NCBI GenBank assembly: GCA_046074525.1 | Contig: JBJTOK010000038.1 | Span: 1-64,000 of the forward strand | DNA length: 64,000 bases | From: JAHEZL01 sp046074525 | GTDB taxonomy: Bacteria; Bacteroidota; Bacteroidia; Flavobacteriales_C; GCA-002722245 | Direction: 5' to 3' | Made by a program: the position numbers and the translations under genes | The notes under the pieces: model-generated | What the model saw: the letters and a program-made list of their open reading frames with translations, nothing else | What the model was told of the DNA's origin: nothing | Database searches by the model: none | Part shown: positions 1-8,931 of the stretch, one piece after another | Position numbering within the stretch: the stretch's first letter is position 1 | Layout: each line of letters opens with the position of its first letter

Positions 1-19
1 CACACACACACACACACAA
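1..19. repeat. (CA)n microsatellite
   Basis: The window opens with nine CA dinucleotides followed by a short A run. It lies in the gap before the first gene and may extend beyond the window edge, so its full length is unknown. The rest of the 178-bp gap holds a small palindrome, CCCCTAGGGG, near position 51. Confidence 0.9.
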
Positions 20-178
20 ATCCTCATTTTGCCTAATTCCAGGTCATCGCCCCTAGGGGTGGGCTATTAAAGATTTTCCAGTTCTGTCAAAGGATACCTT
101 TTGGTTAAAAATACCTTGTTCAAAATATTATTGCGTTATTATCACCCATCACTATAGGCTATTCTTTATCTTTAGTGC

Positions 179-541
179 ATGAGTAAAAAAACAGTTGTTA
201 TAGGCGCTTCAACCAATAGCGATCGCTATTCATATAAAGCGACGGGTAAGTTGAAATCTTACGGCCACGAGGTGGTGCCGGTAGGATTAAAAGAAGGTGA
301 GATTTTTGGTGAACATATATTAACGGGGCAACCCGAGGTACAAGATGTGCATACGGTGACAATGTACGTGGGGCCGCAAAACCAGCCCTCTTACTATCAA
401 TATATCCTGGGTTTACACCCCAAAAGAGTGTTATTCAATCCGGGTACCGAAAATCCGGAATTCCAGAATCAGCTGGAGAAAGCAGGAGTTGAAGTAGTGG
501 AAGGTTGTACTTTGGTGATGTTGGGAACAGGAGAGTATTAG
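179..541 (+). CDS. CoA-binding domain protein (YccU-like)
   Basis: This 120-residue protein matches the small stand-alone CoA-binding proteins with a Rossmann fold. The N-terminus KTVVIGASTNSDRYSY is the usual nucleotide-loop start of the family, and the C-terminal VEGCTLVMLGTG segment is also typical. The size is normal for the family. Its cellular role is not established; it probably binds CoA or an acyl-CoA. It ends one base before the recF start, so the two genes are probably co-transcribed. A TATCTTTA box at 168-175, close to the Bacteroidota -7 consensus, lies only three bases before the ATG, which would give a very short or absent leader. Confidence 0.85.
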   Translation: MSKKTVVIGASTNSDRYSYKATGKLKSYGHEVVPVGLKEGEIFGEHILTGQPEVQDVHTVTMYVGPQNQPSYYQYILGLHPKRVLFNPGTENPEFQNQLEKAGVEVVEGCTLVMLGTGEY

Positions 542-542
542 T

Positions 543-1664
543 ATGTATCTGAAGAGTTTATCCCTCGTTAATTTTAAAAACTATCGTGAAGCCGAGTTTG
601 AGTTTCACGATAAGGTGAATTGCTTTGTGGGCAATAACGGCGAGGGAAAGACGAATATACTGGATGCCATCTACTATCTTTCTTTCTGTAAGAGTTTTTT
701 CAATCCTTCCGACAGTCAGAACGTGCTGCATGATGAATCTTTTTTCCTTGTCCAGGGCGAGTTTGAGAAGGGTGGGGAGAACGACAAGATTTACTGCGGT
801 GTAAAGAAAGGTCAGCAAAAGATTTTCAAGAAAAATAAAAAGGAGTACGAGCGTTTGGCCGATCACATTGGCGGCTATCCGCTGGTGATGATTTCTCCTT
901 CCGACAGTGTGCTGATTTACGAAGGCAGCGAGGAAAGACGAAAGTTCATCGATGGCATTATTTCGCAATACGACAAGGAATATCTCGATCACTTGATACA
1001 ATACGGAAAGGCGCTGGCGCAACGCAATGCCTTGTTGAAGCTCTTCTTTAAGGAACGCCGATTTGATCCCGAATCGCTGGAGATATGGGATATTCAGCTG
1101 AGTGAGCACGGACAAGTTATTTTTGAAAAGAGGAAGGACTTTATCCGGGATTTCGAACCAATTTTCCAGGAATATTTCCAGATCATTTCCGGCCGGAAAG
1201 AAAAAGTGGAGCTGGAGTACCAGTCGCAACTGGCAGAGCATTCTTTTAAAGATGGCTTACAGCAATCGGTAGATGAAGATTTACGTCGTCAGTTCAGCAC
1301 TTTTGGCGTGCATAAAGATGAGCTTGAATTTAATATTGGAGGTCATCCGCTCAAGAAATTCGGATCACAGGGCCAGCAGAAATCATATCTCATAGCGCTT
1401 AAAATAGCACAACTTGAGTTTTTAAAGCAAATCAAGAAGGTGAATCCCATTTTGCTGCTCGATGATATCTTTGATAAGCTGGATGAAAACCGCGTGATGC
1501 ATTTGCTGGATCTGGTGAATTCACGTAAGTTCGGACAAATATTTATTACCGATACCCATCCCGAAAGGATAGAGCAGTTGCTCCATACTGTGAAAGGTTC
1601 ACACAAGATGTTTGAAATTGAAAAAGGCAGTGTAAAAAGAGTGTGGCATGAAGAGAAAAAATGA
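543..1664 (+). CDS. recF: DNA replication/repair protein RecF
   Basis: RecF is an SMC-like ATPase that helps load RecA on gapped DNA through RecFOR. The 373-residue product has the Walker A motif GNNGEGKTN at residues 30-38, an ABC-type signature GSQGQQKS near residue 277, and a Walker B segment PILLLDDIFDKLDENR near residue 300. Length is normal for the family. It sits directly behind the CoA-binding gene and overlaps the following DciA-like gene by 17 bp, an arrangement suggesting translational coupling of two replication-linked proteins. dnaA, dnaN and gyrB are not next to it here. Confidence 0.97.
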   Translation: MYLKSLSLVNFKNYREAEFEFHDKVNCFVGNNGEGKTNILDAIYYLSFCKSFFNPSDSQNVLHDESFFLVQGEFEKGGENDKIYCGVKKGQQKIFKKNKKEYERLADHIGGYPLVMISPSDSVLIYEGSEERRKFIDGIISQYDKEYLDHLIQYGKALAQRNALLKLFFKERRFDPESLEIWDIQLSEHGQVIFEKRKDFIRDFEPIFQEYFQIISGRKEKVELEYQSQLAEHSFKDGLQQSVDEDLRRQFSTFGVHKDELEFNIGGHPLKKFGSQGQQKSYLIALKIAQLEFLKQIKKVNPILLLDDIFDKLDENRVMHLLDLVNSRKFGQIFITDTHPERIEQLLHTVKGSHKMFEIEKGSVKRVWHEEKK

Positions 1665-1938
1665 ATCATCATTGAAAGAGGCTATCCAGGAGCTGTTGGA
1701 TGTCTATCGTTTGCGTGGCGGATTGCAGCAGGTGGAAGTGAAAAAAATATGGGAGGATATCATGGGCCCCTTCATTGCCAAGGAAACCGAAAAAATTAAA
1801 CTCGATAACGGGATATTGCACATCAAGGTAAAGTCGGCGCCGCTGCGTCATGAACTTATGATGATGAAATCCAAAATCGTTGAAAAAATCAATGCCGAGC
1901 TGAAGAGCGACGTGGTGAAGGAAGTGCAGGTGTGGTAG
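1648..1938 (+). CDS. DUF721 / DciA-like protein
   Basis: This 96-residue protein fits the DUF721 family, which includes DciA, a helicase-operator protein thought to help load DnaB in bacteria lacking DnaC. The fold is seen in the segment ILHIKVKSAPLRHELMMMK, the conserved 'L.V.v.s....eL......I...iN' pattern. Bacteroidota members are usually short like this one. The start overlaps the recF end by 17 bp. Its function in replication is inferred from the family and from the recF neighbour. A palindromic element begins within a few bases of the stop codon. Confidence 0.85.
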   Translation: MKRKNESSLKEAIQELLDVYRLRGGLQQVEVKKIWEDIMGPFIAKETEKIKLDNGILHIKVKSAPLRHELMMMKSKIVEKINAELKSDVVKEVQVW

Positions 1939-1942
1939 AAGG

Positions 1943-2095
1943 TGTTTAAGGATTTGCTTCCTTAGAGCCGCAATGCTTGCGGCTGTGAAATGGTTGGGAA
2001 TACGCTTTCATAAGAATGCAGGTCAACCACACTACAGCCGCAAGCATTGCGGCTCATACGTAGCAAATCCTTGCCTTAATCTGGGGCATCATCCC
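1943..2095. repeat. Long palindromic element family A, copy 1 (left end truncated)
   Basis: Two 19-nt arms, AGCCGCAATGCTTGCGGCT at 1966-1984 and its exact reverse complement at 2036-2054, flank a loop of about 50 nt. Each arm is itself a hairpin (GCCGCAA/TTGCGGC with a TGC loop). The right outer arm continues through GCAAATCCTTGCCTTAATC to a GGGGCATCATCCC end; the left outer arm keeps only TTAAGGATTTGC and then meets the preceding gene. Two related copies lie at 6098-6319 and 13307-13472. No open reading frame is present. Confidence 0.9.
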
Positions 2096-2187
2096 TTGAA
2101 AGGCGTGGAGTTAGTTAGCGTCCCATTCGTGAATATCTTCCTTAAATAAGGTCGGAAACATTTCCATTTAATTCCTATTTTTATCAC

Positions 2188-3207
2188 ATGGCGTCTAACA
2201 AACATGCATTATTGCGCTACCGGATTATCGATAAACGTTTAAGGAATAAATACAAGCCTTATCCGACTATTGATGATTTGATGATGGCTTGTGAAGAAGC
2301 ATTGTACGGTTCGGATATGGGTGATGCCATTTCTAAATCCACCATCGAAAAAGATTTGCGCGCCATGCGTGAGGATGATGAGCTGGCTTATCACGCACCC
2401 ATCAGATTCAGTAAAAGGGAGAAGGGCTACTACTACGAAAATCCCGATTATTCCATCGATGATATTCCGTTGAACGATGATGATTTGTCGGCGATTCAAT
2501 TTGCTGCCCGCACTTTGTATCAGTTCAGGGACAATGATATGTTCCGCCAGTTTCGCTTTGCCATTGATAAAATTTTTAACCGACTCAATATCTCTTCGGA
2601 AGTGAAGGATGAGGCGATTGTGCAGTATGTGCAATTTGATCAGATAGATGCACCTTCGGGAGGGGAATACCTGCCGGTGATCCTATCGGCCATCAAGGAA
2701 AAACTGAAGCTGAAGTTGCAATATAAAAGCTTCGGCAAAGCCCAGCCATCTGAAAATATTGTTCATCCTTATTTGCTAAAAGAATACAAGCACCGCTGGT
2801 ATCTCATTTGCTACCACGAGAACAAGGGGAAAGTTATTACTTACGGACTGGACAGAGTGCTGAAGTTGGAAAGCACGAAAGAAGTTTATCAAGTGTCGAA
2901 AGAATTTGATGCGGCTTCTTTTTTCAGGTATTCTTTCGGAATTACACAAATGGATGAAGCGCCGGTGGAAGTACTTTTGCAGTTTAAATCGCTGCAGGGT
3001 GAGTACATCAAAACCCAGCCGCTGCATGCGAGTCAGCAAATCACTGAAGAAAACAAGGATGTTGTTGTGGTGCAGCTGAAAGTGAATATCACCCACGAGC
3101 TGGTGGAGCAGATATTGAGCTATGGTGCCAACGTGAAAGTGTTGCAGCCTGCGAAATTGCAAAAATTAATTGCGGAAAAGCTGAACGAAGCTTTTTCTCA
3201 ATACTAA
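2188..3207 (+). CDS. WYL-domain transcriptional regulator
   Basis: The 339-residue protein has an N-terminal winged-helix-like DNA-binding region (about residues 5-70, with STIEKDLRAMR as probable recognition helix) and a WYL domain (about 150-235) carrying HRWYLICYHENKGKVITYGLDRV. WYL domains often sense nucleic acid or nucleotide ligands and control DNA-damage, defence or metabolic genes. A C-terminal WCX-type region follows. The target is unknown; the neighbours give no clear clue, though recF lies upstream. It stands alone behind a repeat element, with TATTTTTA just before the ATG as a weak promoter candidate. Confidence 0.88.
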   Translation: MASNKHALLRYRIIDKRLRNKYKPYPTIDDLMMACEEALYGSDMGDAISKSTIEKDLRAMREDDELAYHAPIRFSKREKGYYYENPDYSIDDIPLNDDDLSAIQFAARTLYQFRDNDMFRQFRFAIDKIFNRLNISSEVKDEAIVQYVQFDQIDAPSGGEYLPVILSAIKEKLKLKLQYKSFGKAQPSENIVHPYLLKEYKHRWYLICYHENKGKVITYGLDRVLKLESTKEVYQVSKEFDAASFFRYSFGITQMDEAPVEVLLQFKSLQGEYIKTQPLHASQQITEENKDVVVVQLKVNITHELVEQILSYGANVKVLQPAKLQKLIAEKLNEAFSQY

Positions 3208-3216
3208 CTATATAAA

Positions 3217-6078
3217 ATGAAATACGGTTTTACTTTTTTCCTGGCCTTGTTGCTTATTGGCAATGCTTACAGTCAGTTGCCCTCCAAGATATCCGATAAT
3301 GATAATTTCCTGGTTCAGCCGGAGTATAGCTTTGCTAAGCATACCATGACTTTTAATGTTTATTCTGTTGCTAAAAAAGGGATGATCAGGAGGATTAAGC
3401 AGCATTGCTTCTGGAAGAATGATATCCTTGATTATAAGGTGAGCAACGACGCGCATTTTCTTGCGATTTATAAAGTGGATTCATTAATCATATGGAATAT
3501 TCGAAAGCAGCGCATCGATCAGTCGTTTACTTATTTATTGATAAAACCCGAGGTCCATTTCCTTCATCATGGCAACAGTTACTTTGTATTTTATCCGGGG
3601 GAAGAATTACAGGAATACTCTGCCAATGTTGATAAGCCTGTATACACCTATATGATGAAGGACAATGAAATAAGTGCGGTGGAAGCGGATGCCACCGATG
3701 AGTATTTGTTTATGCACGGAAAGATGAATAAGATTTACATGTACCGTATCCATGGAAATAAAAATCCGCAATCCTTTGTAGGTAAGGAATACGCCTTGGA
3801 TACAAAGGATTCGGTTTTGGTATCGTTGTTACCGATGGGTGGAAAATATTGCATTATGAAATACGGCTTCCCGCGCTTGAGAAGGCAGTCGAAAATTGTT
3901 CCCGATAAAGAAATACAACGCTATATCCGCGAGGGGGAATTGTCGGCCCAAAATAAGTCGACACTCGAATACAAAGACGCACGCCTCAGTAAGGACGGGC
4001 ATTATGTTGCTTTCAAAGTGAAGGTGGATAAAAAGGAAATCATCACTTTTGTATATGACGTAAAGGCACGAAAAGTGATCAACCATACTTCGCTGGGTGA
4101 GGAAATTCCCGACAATTTATTTTTGGTGTGGAATGAATACAACGAGCTGGTGATACAAAGCGATGAGATGAAAGTCCGACGCTATTCGCCGGCGGCCGAT
4201 AGTTTAGGTTTTAAGGAAGTCGATATGCATTTCCAGTTTTATAAAGACAAGCAAAAGCTATCGGATGAAGAGCAAATAGTGCAAAGAAAAATTGGTGGTG
4301 AAGCGGTCAATGAAGTGTTGCCGCAAAAGAGCTGGTTCTCCAAAAAGATTTTAGTGAAATCGTTGCGTACCAATGATGAATTTCTTACGCTAAACAAAGC
4401 TTCCATGCTTACTATGAGCAAGGATGGGAAATATCTTTTCGTGGAGCAGGGCGATGCCGTGGCTTACATGAAAATCAGCGATTCGCTCACCGCTAATTCA
4501 CTCACGTTTATGAATGTGGATGTGCACAATCTGGAACAGCCTGATGCGGAAGAGGAAGATTCGATAATGGTGGATGGGCGATTGGTGCTTCCTTCTCAGC
4601 TTGATAGGGAATCTGTTATTAGTGCATATAAGCACATCAAGGATCTTCCCGATGATGCCGAGCTTCAGTTGCTATACAAAAATGTGGTGATTGGCGATTC
4701 TCTTGTTACGGTTCAGTTTCAGCTGATGGATAAGAATGGTACTTATTACTACGGCGCTTCGCAGGAAGCTTACAGGGAGATTTTTTGTAATATACTGTAC
4801 AACAATGGCAATGAGCCTTACCAGCAGGTGCGGACGTATAAAGTCTCGGAATCGATGATGTTTGATACCATTCCCAACAGCATTGCTCTGGTAGGAGATA
4901 TGAGCGGTTCAATGGGACAGGCACGCGTGGATAAACTCACCAGCGGAATGTACAATTTCGTAGATCATAAATTTTCTGCCGATGAAATTTCTATCGTGAA
5001 ATACGATGCGCGATCGAAAGTGGAGGCGAAACGTGAGGTAAAAATAAAGGACCTCAGGGATGCCATTGCTGAACATGGTTATCCGTATTTTGGTTCAAGT
5101 ACCGCAATGCTTGATGGAATTGATGAAGCTATACAGGCGATGAAAAGTAGTAGGGTAGAAGGAGTGAAGGCTGTGATTGTTCTTACCGATGGTTACGAAA
5201 ATTCTTCCATGACAACGATGAACGAGGTTATTGCGCTGGCCAAGCAAAACAATATTCAGGTGTATGCCATTGCTCTGGGTGATAATGTGAATGAAGACTT
5301 GTTGAAGAAAGTTGCGCTTCACACTAACGGCGGCTATTACAAGATACGTAGCTCTTATTCCATGGAGTGGATTTTTGATGATATTTACAGGAAGGTGCGC
5401 AGCTTTTATGAAGTGGAATTTAAAACGGATACCCTCGGCAGGCACAAGCTGGTCCTTAAGGCCTGTCAGCCTAAATGCAAGGATTGCTCCAACAATATGG
5501 AAGTGGTTTTCGATAATTCTTTCCAGCCGAAACCAGCAATAATGGATGTGAATGATCCCGATTATTTCAAGCTTTTTGCCGATGAAGATTCGGTGAAAAC
5601 AGCCGATACGCTCCTCGCTTCTTTCCCTGATATGAAGGATTTTTCACAGGTGGAAACCAAAGTGAAAACCAAGAAGAAGGATGATGCTGTAGTGGAGACA
5701 AAGCCTGTTGATTTTGAAGCTGCCGATAAGGATTTTTCAAAACTTACGCTGCCGCGTTTCAATTTTATTCTCGACAATGATTCCATCGTCGGGGATTATC
5801 AACTGAGGATGGATTCCCTGGTTGCTTTCCTCAAAAAACACGAAGGGATAAGTCTGCGCATTATCGGTCACACCGACGATCAGGGTTCGGCGCCATACAA
5901 TGAAAAATTATCGTTGTTGCGGGCTAAAAAAGTAAAAGCTTTGTTGATGCAAAGAGGTATTGATCCTGCGCGATTGGTTTATGAAGGTCGCGGTGAAAGC
6001 GAACCCATTGAAAGTAATGATACCGAAGAAGGCCGTGTGCTGAACCGGAGAATTGAATTTGAAATTTTTGAGCAATAA
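3217..6078 (+). CDS. Exported VWA and OmpA-C domain protein
   Basis: The 953-residue protein begins with a signal peptide (MKYGFTFFLALLLIGNAYSQ). A long region without clear assignment, possibly beta-propeller-like, covers about residues 30-420. A von Willebrand A domain starts near residue 553 with the MIDAS motif DMSGSMG and the later VIVLTDGYENS. The C-terminal 100 residues are an OmpA-like peptidoglycan-binding domain (RIIGHTDDQGSAPYNEKLSLLRAKKV is split between residues 882 and 908; NRRIEFEIFEQ ends the protein). It is probably periplasmic, anchored to the wall, and binds a protein partner through the metal site. It starts 9 bp after the WYL gene. Confidence 0.88.
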   Translation: MKYGFTFFLALLLIGNAYSQLPSKISDNDNFLVQPEYSFAKHTMTFNVYSVAKKGMIRRIKQHCFWKNDILDYKVSNDAHFLAIYKVDSLIIWNIRKQRIDQSFTYLLIKPEVHFLHHGNSYFVFYPGEELQEYSANVDKPVYTYMMKDNEISAVEADATDEYLFMHGKMNKIYMYRIHGNKNPQSFVGKEYALDTKDSVLVSLLPMGGKYCIMKYGFPRLRRQSKIVPDKEIQRYIREGELSAQNKSTLEYKDARLSKDGHYVAFKVKVDKKEIITFVYDVKARKVINHTSLGEEIPDNLFLVWNEYNELVIQSDEMKVRRYSPAADSLGFKEVDMHFQFYKDKQKLSDEEQIVQRKIGGEAVNEVLPQKSWFSKKILVKSLRTNDEFLTLNKASMLTMSKDGKYLFVEQGDAVAYMKISDSLTANSLTFMNVDVHNLEQPDAEEEDSIMVDGRLVLPSQLDRESVISAYKHIKDLPDDAELQLLYKNVVIGDSLVTVQFQLMDKNGTYYYGASQEAYREIFCNILYNNGNEPYQQVRTYKVSESMMFDTIPNSIALVGDMSGSMGQARVDKLTSGMYNFVDHKFSADEISIVKYDARSKVEAKREVKIKDLRDAIAEHGYPYFGSSTAMLDGIDEAIQAMKSSRVEGVKAVIVLTDGYENSSMTTMNEVIALAKQNNIQVYAIALGDNVNEDLLKKVALHTNGGYYKIRSSYSMEWIFDDIYRKVRSFYEVEFKTDTLGRHKLVLKACQPKCKDCSNNMEVVFDNSFQPKPAIMDVNDPDYFKLFADEDSVKTADTLLASFPDMKDFSQVETKVKTKKKDDAVVETKPVDFEAADKDFSKLTLPRFNFILDNDSIVGDYQLRMDSLVAFLKKHEGISLRIIGHTDDQGSAPYNEKLSLLRAKKVKALLMQRGIDPARLVYEGRGESEPIESNDTEEGRVLNRRIEFEIFEQ

Positions 6079-6097
6079 GTTGGATGTCGTTTCAATT

Positions 6098-6319
6098 TCC
6101 CTTTAGAAAGGTGATGACCCAGACTAAGGCAAGACAAGGATTTACGTACGTAGCCGCAATGCTTGCGGCTGTTAAATGGTTAAGATACGCTTCATAAGAA
6201 TGTAGGTCAAGCACACCACTGCCGCAAGCATTGCGGCTCACGATGGCTTCGCCCGCGCGGGGCATTCATAATAAGAAAAGGGATTTGCCTTAATCTGGGT
6301 CATCACCTTTCTAAAGGGA
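6098..6319. repeat. Long palindromic element family A, copy 2
   Basis: This 222-bp copy has perfect 25-bp outer arms at 6098-6122 and 6295-6319 (core GGTGATGACCCAG); the match continues for about ten further bases with one mismatch. The inner arms, GCCGCAATGCTTGCGGC near 6153 and its complement near 6221, are as in the other copies. A stretch of about 40 bp (about 6241-6281, GATGGCTTCGCCCGCGCGGG) is present only here. It lies between two convergent genes, where the outer hairpin could end transcription from both sides. Confidence 0.92.
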
Positions 6320-6343
6320 GAGTGTGTTGGTAAGAGGGATTTT

Positions 6344-7072
6344 CTATCGCGTCAGCACTATATAATCTTTCAGGAGAGTATTAAGGAAAACCAGTTTATC
6401 CTTAGGTTTTTCGATATCCAGTTTAAGGGCGATTTTTTCCACGATATCGTTCAAAGCCTGTTCATGTGCGGGATTGGGATAACGCTTCACACGGTCGATA
6501 ATGGTTTTCACCAAAATCATTTCCTGCTCTTTAAACATTTTCACTGCGGGATATTTAGGTTGATAGCTGTTGGTGGTTTTAATAGAAAGAATGTCTTTCA
6601 GCTTAAAGCGGATAGAAGAACGCGACTGGATGAGCGTGGTGTTGGCGAGCAAATCGCCAACGCGCTGACCTTTGTTGGTTGAATTCATCGCCACTGCAGC
6701 AATAGCACCAAGGGAAAGAAAAACATCAATGAGTCGGAAACACCAGCGAATAATACAATCGGTGATGTTGAGCTTTGTTCCGTTCAGTTTCACCACTCTT
6801 ATTCCCAGTGCCAATTTGCCAACGGTTTGACCGTTGAAAAAGATTTCACAAAGCAGGGCATGGAAGAAAATTACAAAACTTAGGATGATGTTTCTGGTAA
6901 ACTCCAGCGTTTCTGAATAATCAAAAATGAGGTAGGTCGCCAGGTTGAAAAGCATCGCAAACAGGAAAAGCATCACCAGGTCGATGGCCAGCGCCAGGAA
7001 CCTATGCCAGAAAGAAGCCAGCTGATAATTCACAGTTACTTTTTGTGTGGTTTGTATGTCGATGGTTTTCAA
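6344..7072 (-). CDS. RDD-family membrane protein
   Basis: The 242-residue protein starts KTIDIQTTQKVTVNYQLASFWHRFLALAIDLVMLF, a start typical of Bacteroidota RDD proteins, and I place the TTG start at 7072 for that reason (a longer reading to 7108 would run into the divergent gene). Three or four transmembrane helices carry the RDD pattern: ALAIDLV, FNGQTVGKLALGIRVV, and RVGDLLANTTLI. The C-terminal 75 residues are cytosolic. RDD function is unsettled; some members act in ion transport. It is divergent from a SpoIIM / MoxR / DUF58 operon, with only 23 bp between starts, so their promoters must overlap coding sequence. Confidence 0.88.
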   Translation of the reverse strand: MKTIDIQTTQKVTVNYQLASFWHRFLALAIDLVMLFLFAMLFNLATYLIFDYSETLEFTRNIILSFVIFFHALLCEIFFNGQTVGKLALGIRVVKLNGTKLNITDCIIRWCFRLIDVFLSLGAIAAVAMNSTNKGQRVGDLLANTTLIQSRSSIRFKLKDILSIKTTNSYQPKYPAVKMFKEQEMILVKTIIDRVKRYPNPAHEQALNDIVEKIALKLDIEKPKDKLVFLNTLLKDYIVLTR

Positions 7073-7095
7073 GGAAATGTTATTTTTACTGCGCC

Positions 7096-8931
7096 ATGCG
7101 CGAAACAAAATTCATAGAGCAAAATAAAGAAAAATGGTCGAAGTTCGAAAAGGTCCTGGAAAACAAATCCAAAGATCCTGATGATCTGAGTGATCTCTTT
7201 ATAGAAGTGACAGATGATTTGTCGTACGCACGCACTTTTTATCCTAGTCGATCCGTGACGGTTTTTCTCAACGGACTCGCCCAAAAAATTTTCCAGGTGC
7301 TCAACGGTGTGAAATACGTTCGCAAAAACCGCTTCGTTCATTTTTGGGTGGAAGAACTGCCGCAGGCGCTTTACATGGCCAGGAAGGAATTGTTGTTCTC
7401 ATTGGTGGTGTTTGTTTTGTCGATGCTGATAGGAGCGGTATCTACAGCTTATGATGAGACTTTCCCGACTCAGATTATGGGCGAAGGTTATATGCAGGAA
7501 ACCATGGAGAATATTAAGAAGGGCGATCCCATGGCGATTTACAAGCAAACGGGAGAAGTGAAAATGTTTTTGCGCATCACCATCAATAACGTGAGAGTGG
7601 CTTTTTTCACTTTTATCCTGGGGATTTTCTTTTCGGCGGGCTCCATTGCGTTTATGATGTACAACGGTGTTATGCTGGGGGCCTTTCAATATTTCTTTTA
7701 CCAGCAGGGATTGCTGGGCACCTCGGCGTTGACGATTTGGCAACACGGAACCTTGGAAATCGCATCAATTGTAATTGCGGGAGGAGCGGGAATTACTCTT
7801 GGGAAAGGACTGGTTTTTCCCGGGACTTATTCACGTGCACAATCTTTCTTTTTATCGGCACAAAGTGGTGTGCGTGTTTTACTGGGCATTGTGCCTGTGC
7901 TGGTGATTGCCGGATTGATTGAAGGTTTTTATACTCGTTATACAGATGCTGCTGTTGGTGTGCGCTTGTCGGTCATCATTGTTTCTTTCCTCTTTATTGT
8001 TTTGTATTTCATCGTTTATCCTTTCTATAAATCAAGAAAAGGCTTTACTAAGACCTTTGCGCAGGACCAGGTTTTTTCTCTGCCGCGACATGCTATCGAT
8101 TTCAAGGCGATAAAATCCATTGCGCAAATTGTGGCCGATACTTTTACCATCTATTCCCGCCATTTCAGGAAGTTGTTCTGGTTTTCAGCGGTGCTGGCAG
8201 CGCTGTCGGTAGTGCTGGTGTATTTTTTTGAACATCAGTATTTCGTTGAAGAAACAAGGCATTTCGATTGGCCTTTTGATATTTCGCTGGGCTTCTTTTA
8301 CTTTTTTGAATACAGCGATTATCCTTTGTTTTTCTTCATTGAAACTGCAGTTTTTGCGCTCTCGTCCTTTGTGGTGTTTTATGTCATAGAGTCGGAAGAA
8401 GAACAGTTGTCGACTAAGCCTTTTTACAAACACCTTTTTTCAAAAGCTCTTTTTACCAAACACTTTTCTTTCATACTGCTTTTCCAGGCTTTGCTGGGTG
8501 TATGCTTGTTTGGTGGCGTGTTGCCGGTTATTCTTTATTTCTTTATCTGGCCCCTGATTTCATTACTTCAGTTTCTCACATATAAAAGAGGATTTAAAGG
8601 AATGTTTCAATTGTTTTTCATGATGAAGCAGGCCTTTGGGAAAATGCTGGTGGTTTACATTTGTATTTTTGCTTTGAGCTGGATCATGCACATGCTGGCG
8701 AAATCGCCGTTGCTCGGCCTGTATCTGTCGTTTTTCACAATGAACTTTGACATGGATTCCGCCACGCTCACTACTGTGGTGAGCGGCGTGTATTTGTTTG
8801 CGGGTTTTGTTGTGATTTACCTCATCATCTCGCTTTTTGCCATGAGCTCGGGAGTGCTATTTTACACCATGCAGGAAACAGGTGAAGCCAACGACCTCAA
8901 TGAGAAAATCAAAACCTTCGGGAAGAAATGA
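7096..8931 (+). CDS. SpoIIM-family (stage II sporulation protein M-like) membrane protein
   Basis: The 611-residue protein (ATG at 7096; an upstream in-frame GTG lies inside the divergent gene) has an N-terminal cytosolic part, RETKFIEQNKEKWSKFE, then a SpoIIM/DUF95 domain of several helices including NNVRVAFFTFILGIFFSAGS and HGTLEIASIVIAGGAGITLG. A second set of hydrophobic helices fills the C-terminal half, so this is about twice the length of a simple SpoIIM domain. It overlaps DUF4129 by four bases. The family occurs in many non-sporulating bacteria with RDD, MoxR and DUF58 genes, so a sporulation role is not implied; envelope function is likely. Confidence 0.85.
   Translation: MRETKFIEQNKEKWSKFEKVLENKSKDPDDLSDLFIEVTDDLSYARTFYPSRSVTVFLNGLAQKIFQVLNGVKYVRKNRFVHFWVEELPQALYMARKELLFSLVVFVLSMLIGAVSTAYDETFPTQIMGEGYMQETMENIKKGDPMAIYKQTGEVKMFLRITINNVRVAFFTFILGIFFSAGSIAFMMYNGVMLGAFQYFFYQQGLLGTSALTIWQHGTLEIASIVIAGGAGITLGKGLVFPGTYSRAQSFFLSAQSGVRVLLGIVPVLVIAGLIEGFYTRYTDAAVGVRLSVIIVSFLFIVLYFIVYPFYKSRKGFTKTFAQDQVFSLPRHAIDFKAIKSIAQIVADTFTIYSRHFRKLFWFSAVLAALSVVLVYFFEHQYFVEETRHFDWPFDISLGFFYFFEYSDYPLFFFIETAVFALSSFVVFYVIESEEEQLSTKPFYKHLFSKALFTKHFSFILLFQALLGVCLFGGVLPVILYFFIWPLISLLQFLTYKRGFKGMFQLFFMMKQAFGKMLVVYICIFALSWIMHMLAKSPLLGLYLSFFTMNFDMDSATLTTVVSGVYLFAGFVVIYLIISLFAMSSGVLFYTMQETGEANDLNEKIKTFGKK

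Noticed and set aside
558..1241. Long antisense open frame over recF
   Set aside because: It is the mirror of a strongly conserved gene and shows no domain.
7045..7095. Longer SpoIIM start at GTG 7045
   Set aside because: It would overlap the divergent RDD gene and adds a cysteine/aromatic stretch unlike the family.
7096..8931. SpoIIM as evidence for sporulation
   Set aside because: The family is common in non-sporulating bacteria and no other sporulation gene is present.
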